A stretch of DNA of 64,000 bases from positions 1 through 64,000 of the IMG/VR virus record IMGVR_UViG_3300043409_001318. One strand, written 5' to 3'. Positions within the stretch are counted from its first letter, which is position 1. Every line of letters begins with the position of its first letter. A program made the translations under genes and the position numbers. A model generated the notes under the pieces. The model saw only the letters and a program-made list of their open reading frames with translations. It was not told the DNA's origin and ran no database searches. Shown here piece by piece: positions 57,456 through 63,937 of the stretch. This DNA is from a virus.

Positions 57456-57655
57456 TGCGAAAGTTCTTTAAGGATGTTGTGCTTGGCGATATTCTAATTT
57501 CAAAGCAGAGTATCAGCGGTATTAACTTTGTTGGAGTTGTTGAAACTATCGAACATGCACCAAAGCAATCTGTATCGATTAGAACTTTTCGCGAAGGCAA
57601 GACTTATATTATTCATGGTTCTTCAATTGGAGATACATGGGAAATTGTGACGTAA
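57455..57655 (+). CDS. Small SH3-like protein
   Basis: 66 aa, FKDVVLGDILISKQSIS, NFVGVVETIEHA, ending SSIGDTWEIVT. Family pattern with a shorter C-terminal strand. Confidence 0.62.
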   Translation: MRKFFKDVVLGDILISKQSISGINFVGVVETIEHAPKQSVSIRTFREGKTYIIHGSSIGDTWEIVT

Positions 57656-57673
57656 ACAATAAAGGAAATTAAC

Positions 57674-57880
57674 ATGAAACTAATGCATGGTGATATACTT
57701 GTATACAAAAGTAATTTGTTCTTCGTTCTAAACCCTTCTCGTTTAGTATATGATGATGGTTCTTTTTTAGTGCTCGTCCAAAATTTAGAAGATAGTGGAG
57801 ATTTTAGAAACATTAATTCTACATACCATCTTGACAGCGGTATGTGGACCCGATACAATAACCAAACAAAGGAGAACTAA
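57674..57880 (+). CDS. Small SH3-like protein
   Basis: 68 aa, KLMHGDILVYKSNLFFVL, ending YHLDSGMWTRYNN. Its last codons contain a near-consensus promoter (57831-57859). Confidence 0.62.
   Translation: MKLMHGDILVYKSNLFFVLNPSRLVYDDGSFLVLVQNLEDSGDFRNINSTYHLDSGMWTRYNNQTKEN
57831..57859 (+). promoter_or_regulatory. Near-consensus sigma70 promoter inside a gene end
   Basis: TTGACA (57831-57836), 17-base spacer, TACAAT (57854-57859), wholly inside the coding end of the previous gene, before the TTG start at 57882. Confidence 0.75.
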
Positions 57881-57881
57881 A

Positions 57882-58088
57882 TTGACTTTCCGTGGCTTTT
57901 TCAATGATGATGCGAAGAGTGATAATGATAGTGATGTGATTATTTGTTCCGTTCATGGAGAATACCCAGCTTCTATGAAGGCTTTTGGGTGTCCCGAATG
58001 TGTTAAGGAAGCAGAAGACGAAGAGCAAGAAGAAGAAATGCTTAATAAGTCTAAAATTGCTCGCTTTAATACTCCAAGGAAGCGATAA
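57882..58088 (+). CDS. Small zinc-ribbon-like protein (TTG start)
   Basis: 68 aa from TTG 57882 with AAGGAG upstream. CSVHGEYPASMKAFGCPEC gives a C-x2-H/C-x2-C zinc site; a Glu-rich helix and a basic tail follow. A longer frame from 57795 lies in the previous gene and promoter. Confidence 0.65.
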   Translation: MTFRGFFNDDAKSDNDSDVIICSVHGEYPASMKAFGCPECVKEAEDEEQEEEMLNKSKIARFNTPRKR

Positions 58089-58252
58089 TGCCTATTTACA
58101 ATGATTTAACTGAAAAAGAAATAATCCAAAATCTTGTTGAAGATAAGATTTTACTTGAAGCAAAAGTAAAGCAGTTAGAAGCAGAAGTAAAAGGTCTTAA
58201 ACAAACAGACAGAAAATCTAAAATTATTCCTATCTACAATTTGGGAGATTAA
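58088..58252 (+). CDS. 54-aa coiled-coil protein
   Basis: ATG 58088 overlaps the previous stop; TAA at 58250-58252. One heptad coil (LLEAKVKQLEAEVKGL) fills the centre. Not recognised. Confidence 0.55.
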   Translation: MPIYNDLTEKEIIQNLVEDKILLEAKVKQLEAEVKGLKQTDRKSKIIPIYNLGD

Positions 58253-58292
58253 TCAAAAGCATCAAATATTTAATTGATTTTGATGCTTTTGA
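58253..58292 (+). terminator. Intrinsic terminator
   Basis: A perfect 12-bp stem, AAAAGCATCAAA (58255-58266) with TTTGATGCTTTT (58279-58290). The right arm ends in TTGAC and is followed by an ACTATTTATTT motif. Confidence 0.8.
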
Positions 58293-58303
58293 CGTAGTTT
58301 AAA

Positions 58304-58314
58304 ACTATTTATTT
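58304..58314 (+). promoter_or_regulatory. ACTATTTATTT motif, candidate late promoter
   Basis: Sits between the terminator and the endonuclease VII-like gene, 16 bases before its ATG, with AGGAG between. TTGACG at 58289 could instead be a -35 box. Confidence 0.45.
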
Positions 58315-58330
58315 CATAGGAGAAAATTCT

Positions 58331-59035
58331 ATGGAAGAAAATATAAAACTAAAAGAACAAAAAAAAAGATGGTATCAAGCCAATAAAGAACGGCTCAATC
58401 AAAAACAAAAAGAGCGTAACGAAGTCAATAAAGAACTAATAAGAGAAAGAAAAAAAAGATACGGGCAAGAAAATAAAGAAAAGATTTCAAATTTTAAAAA
58501 AGAGTGGTATCTTAAAAACAAAGAGAGAATTTTAGAAAATAGAAAAGAATATTATGAAAGTAATAAAGAACAAATAACTAAATATAAAAAAGAGTGGCAT
58601 CTAAAAAATAGACCAAAACGCTTGTTAGAGTTTAAAAGATATAATGAAGAAAACCAAGATAAAATTAAACAACAAAAAGCAATTTACAAAAGTAAATATC
58701 CAAACAAAAACAAAGAAAGTTCTTCTGCGTACAGACGTAAATATTTTGATAAGTTTAAAAGATATAGTATTACAAAATATGGGATTACGATTAAACAATA
58801 TCAAGATTTATTAGATAAACAATTACATAAATGCTATATATGTAAAATTGAAACCAAGAAGAACGGAAGAAGGTTATGTATAGACCACGATCATATTAAT
58901 GGTAAAGTTAGGGGTTTGTTGTGTAATCTTTGTAATTCCATATTAGGCTACGCAAAAGATAATATTGAAATATTACAAAACGCAATAAAATATTTACAAG
59001 AACCTCCATTCCAATCGGTTGACGAGGTAAAGTAA
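58331..59035 (+). CDS. Endonuclease VII-like HNH protein with long coiled-coil N terminus
   Basis: The C-terminal 80 residues match recombination endonuclease VII: CYICKIETKKNG, then CIDHDHINGKVRGLLC and NLCNSILGYA, with DHDH as the metal-binding core and four zinc Cys. The N-terminal 140 residues are a Lys/Glu/Asn-rich repeat (YQANKER, YLKNKERILENRKEYYE, HLKNRPKR) forming a long helix. T4 endonuclease VII (157 aa) has no such extension, so this is more likely a mobile HNH enzyme of the same family than a dedicated Holliday-junction enzyme. Confidence 0.8.
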   Translation: MEENIKLKEQKKRWYQANKERLNQKQKERNEVNKELIRERKKRYGQENKEKISNFKKEWYLKNKERILENRKEYYESNKEQITKYKKEWHLKNRPKRLLEFKRYNEENQDKIKQQKAIYKSKYPNKNKESSSAYRRKYFDKFKRYSITKYGITIKQYQDLLDKQLHKCYICKIETKKNGRRLCIDHDHINGKVRGLLCNLCNSILGYAKDNIEILQNAIKYLQEPPFQSVDEVK

Positions 59036-59053
59036 ACAGATTAAGAGGTTTCT

Positions 59054-59254
59054 ATGAACGACCGAACCCTTTATGAATTCCAAATTGGGGATATTGTAGC
59101 CCATCGCATGAATGAGAATTTGACGGGGATCGTTCTTGAAACCAAATTTCTAAATCATAAAGATAGAGAAATTCTTTATATTTGTTGGTTTGCCGAAGGT
59201 CCAGCATCTAAAAAGCGTTATCCAGCCGCACATATCGTAAAGGTATCGTCGTGA
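59054..59254 (+). CDS. Small SH3-like protein
   Basis: 66 aa, LYEFQIGDIVAHRMNENLTGIV, ILYICWFAEGP, ending AHIVKVSS. A textbook family member. It overlaps the next start by 4 bases. Confidence 0.72.
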   Translation: MNDRTLYEFQIGDIVAHRMNENLTGIVLETKFLNHKDREILYICWFAEGPASKKRYPAAHIVKVSS

Positions 59255-59448
59255 AATATGAAATTGGGGATATTGTAAGATTGAAAGATACTAAGTTAAT
59301 TGGTATTGTTTTAGATTTTCACTTAGAACCAAATTCATCTTCAATTTTTGACGCTCAATCTTATCTTGAAATTCTTTTATTTCATAATAATATTTCCATG
59401 AAATATACATATTTTCCCCATTATGATAATTTTGAGAAGATATCATAA
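59251..59448 (+). CDS. Small SH3-like protein (GTG start)
   Basis: 65 aa from GTG 59251, KYEIGDIVRLKDTKLIGIV, LEILLFHNN, ending DNFEKIS. Confidence 0.7.
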   Translation: MKYEIGDIVRLKDTKLIGIVLDFHLEPNSSSIFDAQSYLEILLFHNNISMKYTYFPHYDNFEKIS

Positions 59449-59469
59449 ATTTTTATAGGAGAAACTAAA

Positions 59470-59550
59470 ATGTCTGTTGATCCTTTTTTGATTGTAGTTT
59501 TTTTAGGTTTTTTCTTCGCTATCTATTCTGCTGCGAAACTTCGTCTTTAA
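59470..59550 (+). CDS. 26-aa membrane peptide
   Basis: ATG 59470 after ATAGGAG, stop TAA 59548-59550. The product is almost one membrane helix (FLIVVFLGFFFAIYSAA) ending K-L-R-L. The strong SD makes expression plausible. Confidence 0.5.
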   Translation: MSVDPFLIVVFLGFFFAIYSAAKLRL

Positions 59551-59553
59551 CCC

Positions 59554-59581
59554 TTGCGCTCTTCCTACAACCCGTTAAGAT
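59554..59581 (+). promoter_or_regulatory. Phage promoter, TTGCGC-16-TAAGAT
   Basis: TTGCGC (59554-59559), 16-base spacer, TAAGAT (59576-59581) in an ACCCGTTAAGA context repeated at 63247. It drives the first zinc-knuckle gene. Confidence 0.6.
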
Positions 59582-59602
59582 TAGTTTGAAGAGAGGAAGA
59601 AA

Positions 59603-60223
59603 ATGAAAGGCTATCGTCGTCAGTCTAAATGCTCTTTCTGCTCCACCGTGGGTCATAATCGACGGGGCTGCGAATTATTTAAAAGTTCCAGAAACCAAAT
59701 TGTAGAGAAATATAAGATTTTCCGTGCAAAATGGTGGGAAGCTTACAAAGATCTTCCTTATGGCTATGGAACTATTTACGAACACGCGCTTGGAAGTTAT
59801 TGCCACAACGAAAAAGGACAATGGACCCGTTGCGAAGTTAATAATCTACTTACCGATACCATTGTGGGTATTATGCTTCCAAGCCTTATTAATGAAAGCG
59901 GAAATCTTATTGTTTCGGCTTTTTCTAATATTGAAGATAAAAGTAAGCACAATTATATTGAACTTCCTTTTGTTAAGGGATACATTACGGAATACTCCCG
60001 CAGAATAAACTCTCATGGATTTACTTATTGCGCTTTTCAAGAACCTTTTGAGAAGAATATTCTTTCTTTTGGAGCGACCCTTGCGGAAAGTGTAGACCGG
60101 GATAAGCTGAAGGAGTGGTTGGAAGCCGAAGATCTTCACAAGTCTTATAGGTTTATGGACCCTTCAACTTCTTACGATAATCTTATGGAAGGTTATGGAA
60201 TGAATACTGAAATCGTCGGGTAA
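59603..60223 (+). CDS. CCHC zinc-knuckle protein, copy 1
   Basis: The 206-aa protein starts with a C-x2-C-x4-H-x4-C knuckle, CSFCSTVGHNRRGC (residues 10-23), a fold used to bind single-stranded RNA or DNA. The C-terminal 150 residues (YGYGTIYEHALGS, IVGIMLPSLINESGN) are beta-rich and shared in outline with copy 2. It is unlike the usual phage zinc proteins. Own promoter upstream. An RNA-related role in host takeover is possible. Confidence 0.75.
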   Translation: MKGYRRQSKCSFCSTVGHNRRGCELFKSSRNQIVEKYKIFRAKWWEAYKDLPYGYGTIYEHALGSYCHNEKGQWTRCEVNNLLTDTIVGIMLPSLINESGNLIVSAFSNIEDKSKHNYIELPFVKGYITEYSRRINSHGFTYCAFQEPFEKNILSFGATLAESVDRDKLKEWLEAEDLHKSYRFMDPSTSYDNLMEGYGMNTEIVG

Positions 60224-60242
60224 AAGAAACTTGAAATCGTCC

Positions 60243-60270
60243 TTGACGGTGGACTTCAACGGGTTAATAG
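60243..60270 (+). promoter_or_regulatory. Phage promoter, TTGACG-16-TAATAG
   Basis: TTGACG (60243-60248), 16-base spacer, TAATAG (60265-60270), before the ATG at 60289. Confidence 0.62.
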
Positions 60271-60288
60271 TAGAAGACAAGGGAGGAA

Positions 60289-61023
60289 ATGATGGGATCG
60301 TGCCGTTTCTGTGGAAGCAAAGGACATAATCGTAATGGTTGCCCCGATGTTGCGGCTCACGCTGCCAGCGGCAAGGCAAAGATCGTAGAAGGACAGGATC
60401 GCTATTCTCTTGATTGGAGGGAGCGTTTCGCGGTTTCTATCCAAGAGAACAAGGCTACCCGTTCTGCTCGTGTATCTACTTCTCCTCGCAAGTGTTCCTA
60501 TTGCTCCGTAGCGGGTCATACGCGCGCAACCTGCACTACTCTTGTTGAGGATCGGCAAGCAGCTTTCAATCACGAAAAGACGTTCCGCACTAATTTTGTG
60601 AATTGGGTTGCTAATAGCGGAATTGGTATTGGAACAATTCTAACTCGTCAAATGTGGGATAATACAGAGTTTTCGCTGCTTGTGCTTGGTGTGGATTACA
60701 AAACAATCAATATTTTGAATACTCATGGAAGTAATGTTATTCGCGCGCAGTATCTTAATCGTGTTGGTTGGGAAAATGAGGTAGGAAATTACAATATTGC
60801 TCCAATTAAATCTTTTGGGTTTGAAATTTCCGCTCCTGCTTCTTCCGTTCCTGTTCCCGAAAGTTTCCTAAATGAAGAAGTAATTAAGAATTTGGTTGAT
60901 GGTTGGTTTGATGGAAAAAGCACGCGCTCTTCTCGTTGGGATAATTATAACGCTGGTTGTTTCCGCGTAGGTCGGCCCGATCTTACGGATTTGAGCGAGA
61001 AGGCAAAGATTTACGCAGTTTAG
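60289..61023 (+). CDS. CCHC zinc-knuckle protein, copy 2 (two knuckles)
   Basis: 244 aa with two knuckles, CRFCGSKGHNRNGC (residues 5-18) and CSYCSVAGHTRATC (about 71-84), separated by an Ala/Gly/Lys-rich linker. The C-terminal part has WVANSGIGIGTILTRQMWD, comparable with YGYGTIYEHA of copy 1. G+C is above the local average. Its end runs into the composite hairpin at 61032. Confidence 0.75.
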   Translation: MMGSCRFCGSKGHNRNGCPDVAAHAASGKAKIVEGQDRYSLDWRERFAVSIQENKATRSARVSTSPRKCSYCSVAGHTRATCTTLVEDRQAAFNHEKTFRTNFVNWVANSGIGIGTILTRQMWDNTEFSLLVLGVDYKTINILNTHGSNVIRAQYLNRVGWENEVGNYNIAPIKSFGFEISAPASSVPVPESFLNEEVIKNLVDGWFDGKSTRSSRWDNYNAGCFRVGRPDLTDLSEKAKIYAV

Positions 61024-61031
61024 AAATTATT

Positions 61032-61069
61032 TAGCCCTCCTTGACTTCCGGGTCTTGGAGGGCTAATCA
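61032..61069 (+). promoter_or_regulatory. Terminator hairpin carrying a promoter
   Basis: A perfect 9-bp stem, TAGCCCTCC (61032-61040) with GGAGGGCTA (61057-61065). The loop begins TTGACT (61041-61046), and TAATCA (61064-61069) follows after 17 bases. It has the same design as at 7091. Confidence 0.68.
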
Positions 61070-61086
61070 TTAGTGGGAGACGAAAA

Positions 61087-61299
61087 ATGAAGTTCGATGT
61101 TGAAGAAGCAATTGAAGAAATCCTTGTCGAAGGTTTTAGCGAGGGAGATCTTTTGCGAGCGGTCCTTGCAGTTCTTCCAAAAAGTGATATTGCTGAAATT
61201 CTAAATTCAGCCGAAGAACACCTTTTTGCTGGTAAGGAAGAAGAGGAAGAAGATTGGGATAGCGACGAAGATCAAATTGACGAGGAAGAAGAATTCTAA
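61087..61299 (+). CDS. Small acidic protein
   Basis: 70 aa: a helical first part (VEEAIEEILVEGFSEGDLLRA) and a tail of 20 mostly Glu/Asp residues. Acidic mimics of DNA are a known anti-host strategy, but nothing here proves it. The stop overlaps the next ATG. Confidence 0.6.
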   Translation: MKFDVEEAIEEILVEGFSEGDLLRAVLAVLPKSDIAEILNSAEEHLFAGKEEEEEDWDSDEDQIDEEEEF

Positions 61300-61490
61300 T
61301 GCTTAACGTCGGAGATCTTGTTGAAGTAATTTACAGGCAAAATAAACCTGCGATCATAATCTCCATTTTTAAGGAAAGAGACAATAAAGATAAATTTAAA
61401 GAACTGAAAACTTATTATGTCGTTAAACATTTTGAGGATGAAGGAACAGGAGAATGGTTGGAAACTTCGCTCCGACGCTTGACGGCTTGA
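61299..61490 (+). CDS. Small SH3-like protein
   Basis: 63 aa, LNVGDLVEVIYRQNKPAII, YYVVKHFEDEG, ending SLRRLTA, whose last codons form the next -35 box. Confidence 0.68.
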   Translation: MLNVGDLVEVIYRQNKPAIIISIFKERDNKDKFKELKTYYVVKHFEDEGTGEWLETSLRRLTA

Positions 61491-61507
61491 AAGCACAAGG
61501 ATAAGGT
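61479..61507 (+). promoter_or_regulatory. Phage promoter, TTGACG-17-TAAGGT
   Basis: TTGACG (61479-61484), 17-base spacer, TAAGGT (61502-61507), followed by ATAAGCATCGGAGGAAA, the same as downstream of the promoter at 56899. Confidence 0.65.
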
Positions 61508-61527
61508 ATAAGCATCGGAGGAAAGAA

Positions 61528-61824
61528 ATGGCTGGTGAAAGACTTTGCGGGAATTGTGGTGAGCCTAACCATAACCGGCGCACTTGTAAAAACCTCGCAA
61601 AAGCTCCAGCCGTAAGGGAGGTCGCCCCTTTTCCCCAAATCCCTGCTATTCCTTTTAAGCAGGTTGAACGGGTAGAATATGAGGGTGACCTCCCGATAGT
61701 CGATATGACGCCTTGCCTTCTTCGACTAAAAGGTTATACCCAAATCTGTTCGGGGTCGTTCCGTATGACCGTTCCCGATGATACCACCTTCGATCAAATC
61801 TCTAACTATGTCTTTTGGAGATAA
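61528..61824 (+). CDS. CCHC zinc-knuckle protein, copy 3
   Basis: 98 aa with one N-terminal knuckle, CGNCGEPNHNRRTC (residues 7-20), a Pro-rich linker and a beta part (DMTPCLLRLKGYTQICSG). It lacks the larger C-terminal domain of copies 1 and 2. Confidence 0.7.
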   Translation: MAGERLCGNCGEPNHNRRTCKNLAKAPAVREVAPFPQIPAIPFKQVERVEYEGDLPIVDMTPCLLRLKGYTQICSGSFRMTVPDDTTFDQISNYVFWR

Positions 61825-61825
61825 T

Positions 61826-62044
61826 ATGCGAGAATACCAGCGGTTCAACCTTGGAGATATTGTCAAGCATAAGTATCAAAATAATCATGGTTATATTTTT
61901 AAGGTTCATAGTCCATATTATGCCGTGCTTAACCCTCACAACGAAGCTTATACGGTTATATGGTTTAACGAAGACCTTAACGACCGTCTAAGGTATGGAT
62001 ACGATCAAATCGAACTTGGCGATATTATCGTAAAGGTGTCCTAA
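61826..62044 (+). CDS. Small SH3-like protein
   Basis: 72 aa from ATG 61826 with TTGGAG upstream. QRFNLGDIVKHKYQNNHGYI, AYTVIWFNEDLND, ending DIIVKVS. First of four coupled members (each TAATG). Confidence 0.72.
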   Translation: MREYQRFNLGDIVKHKYQNNHGYIFKVHSPYYAVLNPHNEAYTVIWFNEDLNDRLRYGYDQIELGDIIVKVS

Positions 62045-62235
62045 TGTTCCAAATCGGTGATATTGTTGAACTTTATAACTCCGAAGAAGATAAAGTTCAT
62101 ACAGGTATGATATCTTCCAATATTATGGCTTCTACTTGGCATGATGAAGAAGAAGAATATTATAAAGTTGTTTGGTTTGATGAAAAAAATTCCTTGACGG
62201 AAGAACATTATTCTAATCTTGAAAAGGTATCCTAA
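62044..62235 (+). CDS. Small SH3-like protein
   Basis: 63 aa, FQIGDIVELYNSEEDKVHTG, YYKVVWFDEKNS, ending NLEKVS. Confidence 0.75.
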   Translation: MFQIGDIVELYNSEEDKVHTGMISSNIMASTWHDEEEEYYKVVWFDEKNSLTEEHYSNLEKVS

Positions 62236-62393
62236 TGCTCCAAATTGGCGATATCGTAAATTTTAGTTATCTTACGGGTTTTGTAGTAAAACTTGACAAA
62301 GATCATTTTTGGATTAAGTGGTTTGATCTGGAAGAAGAATATGCTTATCATCTTTCCCAAGAAACACTTTTTCTAATCAAAAAGGTATCGTAA
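62235..62393 (+). CDS. Small SH3-like protein (52 aa)
   Basis: ATG 62235 and TAA 62391-62393, both in TAATG overlaps. LQIGDIVNFSYLTGFVV, FWIKWFDLEEEYAY, ending LIKKVS. It is among the shortest members, and shows the minimal family unit. Confidence 0.7.
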   Translation: MLQIGDIVNFSYLTGFVVKLDKDHFWIKWFDLEEEYAYHLSQETLFLIKKVS

Positions 62394-62563
62394 TGTTTCA
62401 AATTGGTGATATTGTAATGATGGAGGAAGATAAACAAGAGGGAGAAATTTACGGATATGTGACCGAATTTGAAGAAGAAACCCTTTATCTTTGCGTTTCT
62501 TGGTTTGACGGGCAAAAAAGCATAGAATTCCCTAATCATGTGAAAAAGGTAGAAAATGGCTAA
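62393..62563 (+). CDS. Small SH3-like protein (56 aa)
   Basis: ATG 62393, TAA 62561-62563. FQIGDIVMMEEDKQEGEIYG, LYLCVSWFDGQKS, ending HVKKVENG. It overlaps the next gene by 8 bases. Confidence 0.7.
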   Translation: MFQIGDIVMMEEDKQEGEIYGYVTEFEEETLYLCVSWFDGQKSIEFPNHVKKVENG

Positions 62564-62804
62564 ACTTCCCGATTACATCGACAAAACCGATAAACGTGCT
62601 ATTGCTGAATACTTCATAAAGCAACGAGAACTTCAAGAATATGAGAAATATTATCTTGAAGCAATAAATAATCTTGAAAAGCCATATATCGACCTTTATG
62701 GAGATTTTAACCGGTATACTACCGAAATTGGGGATCATCTTATCTCGCAAGGCTGGAAGGTTGAGAATATAGCCCTTCTTACTTGGAGAATTTGGAAACC
62801 TTGA
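62556..62804 (+). CDS. Helical hypothetical protein
   Basis: 82 aa, KLPDYIDKTDKRAIAEYFIK, then a Tyr/Glu-rich helix and LTWRIWKP at the end. Not recognised. A promoter follows. Confidence 0.6.
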   Translation: MAKLPDYIDKTDKRAIAEYFIKQRELQEYEKYYLEAINNLEKPYIDLYGDFNRYTTEIGDHLISQGWKVENIALLTWRIWKP

Positions 62805-62812
62805 AAAGTTCC

Positions 62813-62840
62813 TTGACGCTTTAGAACAACAGGTTAAGTA
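62813..62840 (+). promoter_or_regulatory. Phage promoter, TTGACG-16-TAAGTA
   Basis: TTGACG (62813-62818), 16-base spacer, TAAGTA (62835-62840), then CCAAGGAG and the ATG at 62861. Confidence 0.68.
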
Positions 62841-62860
62841 GAAAACCCCAAGGAGAACAA

Positions 62861-63016
62861 ATGACCGACCTTTTCATGGAAATCCTCAACCCTACGCTTG
62901 AACCTGTTTCCTCCGATTATCAGTTGACGGACGAAGAAGCAGATGCTATGGTGAATGATGATGATGCCCTGCTAATCTTCGCTGCTTCTGTCTACCCTCA
63001 CATTTTGTGGAATTAA
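62861..63016 (+). CDS. 51-aa acidic protein
   Basis: ATG 62861 with AAGGAG, TAA 63014-63016. The product MTDLFMEILNPTLEPVSS continues acidic (TDEEADAMVNDDDA) and ends hydrophobic. Own promoter, so it is probably real. Not recognised. Confidence 0.6.
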   Translation: MTDLFMEILNPTLEPVSSDYQLTDEEADAMVNDDDALLIFAASVYPHILWN

Positions 63017-63041
63017 ACTAACAACTTTTTTTGGAGTTAAA

Positions 63042-63176
63042 ATGTCTGCTATCGAACGCTATTATTCTACACTTTCTCCTATGGGACCGTGGTGCGCTGA
63101 AGATGAAGATGATACTACCCCTATGAGCGAGGAAGAAATCGCTATTGCCTATGAAGTAGCGATGCAAGACTTCTAA
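63042..63176 (+). CDS. 44-aa acidic protein
   Basis: ATG 63042 with TTGGAG, TAA 63174-63176. MSAIERYYSTLSPMGPWC, then an acidic run and MSEEEIAIAYEVAMQ. It resembles the previous small protein in composition only. Confidence 0.55.
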   Translation: MSAIERYYSTLSPMGPWCAEDEDDTTPMSEEEIAIAYEVAMQDF

Positions 63177-63230
63177 ATGAAAAATCCACCTAATTCAACG
63201 GGGCCTCCCTAACTTTCTTGAGTTTAGCCC

Positions 63231-63258
63231 TTGCACCCTTTCAGCAACCCGTTAAGAG
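63231..63258 (+). promoter_or_regulatory. Phage promoter, TTGCAC-16-TAAGAG
   Basis: TTGCAC (63231-63236), 16-base spacer, TAAGAG (63253-63258), in the ACCCGTTAAGA context shared with 59554. Confidence 0.6.
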
Positions 63259-63279
63259 GAAGAAGAGGAGAAAAGAGAA

Positions 63280-63519
63280 ATGTGGACGAGAAAGCAAATT
63301 GAGACTATGCTTCAACAGGACGGAGCGGTCAATCAAGCCGTTATATCCCTTGCGAGGAACGTCGATCTTCTTCCCGAAAAGACCCGTTCTTACGTTATTA
63401 ATTGGGGAAATTGGGTAGCAAGCGGCAAAACCCTTAGCGGGAAGCACCTTGTAAACGCCCGTCGAACTTGCATTTTCAACTCCAAGACCCTTACCGCAAT
63501 CGCAAATAAGGAGGTTTAA
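63280..63519 (+). CDS. Small hypothetical protein
   Basis: 79 aa, MWTRKQIETMLQQDGAVNQA, with YVINWGNWVASGKTLSGKHL and NARRTCIFNSKTL. It has AGGAG before the ATG. Not recognised; it is helical. Confidence 0.62.
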   Translation: MWTRKQIETMLQQDGAVNQAVISLARNVDLLPEKTRSYVINWGNWVASGKTLSGKHLVNARRTCIFNSKTLTAIANKEV

Positions 63520-63520
63520 T

Positions 63521-63655
63521 ATGGATAATTGGGAAGAGCAGAAAAAGAAAGATATTGAATTCATGGATAAGCTTACTTTTGTCCTTGCTTCTGCCGCAAG
63601 TTGCTATATAGTCTTTTACTTTATCCCTATGGTTATCCATAAGATTTTCTTCTAA
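63521..63655 (+). CDS. 44-aa membrane protein
   Basis: ATG 63521 with AAGGAGG, TAA 63653-63655. A charged start (DNWEEQKKKDIEFMDK) is followed by one membrane helix (VLASAASCYIVFYFIPMV). Coupled to the gene before. Confidence 0.6.
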   Translation: MDNWEEQKKKDIEFMDKLTFVLASAASCYIVFYFIPMVIHKIFF

Positions 63656-63662
63656 AAGTTCC

Positions 63663-63690
63663 TTGACGCTCTTTGTAGATCGGTTAATCT
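63663..63690 (+). promoter_or_regulatory. Phage promoter, TTGACG-16-TAATCT
   Basis: TTGACG (63663-63668), 16-base spacer, TAATCT (63685-63690), then GAAGGAG and the ATG at 63712. Confidence 0.65.
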
Positions 63691-63711
63691 CTAAAACGAA
63701 GGAGAAAGAAA

Positions 63712-63867
63712 ATGTTCATCGTCGCGGTTCACGATTGGAATACTAACGAGGTCAAATACGCTGGTCCCTTTGACTTCGTAAACGCTGCTATAGTATGGAT
63801 TGACGAGCAAGCAAAAAACGATAACGAAGATATTGATTACGAGATTTGCCCGCTTAAGGCTCCGTAG
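63712..63867 (+). CDS. 51-aa hypothetical protein
   Basis: ATG 63712, TAG 63865-63867. FIVAVHDWNTNEVKYAGPFD, then an acidic helix and a YEICPL end. Strand-strand-helix layout. Not recognised. Confidence 0.6.
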   Translation: MFIVAVHDWNTNEVKYAGPFDFVNAAIVWIDEQAKNDNEDIDYEICPLKAP

Positions 63868-63889
63868 TTCAAAAATCTTGAAAACTTCC

Positions 63890-63917
63890 TTGACGGCTCC
63901 CCGAAACGCATTAAGTG
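63890..63917 (+). promoter_or_regulatory. Phage promoter, TTGACG-16-TAAGTG
   Basis: TTGACG (63890-63895), 16-base spacer, TAAGTG (63912-63917), then GAAGGAG and the ATG at 63938. Confidence 0.65.
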
Positions 63918-63937
63918 GATGAAGAAGGAGAAAGAAA

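Noticed and set aside
63177-63212. 11-codon frame beginning ATG 63177
   Set aside because: Too short, no SD site; it lies between a gene and the next promoter.
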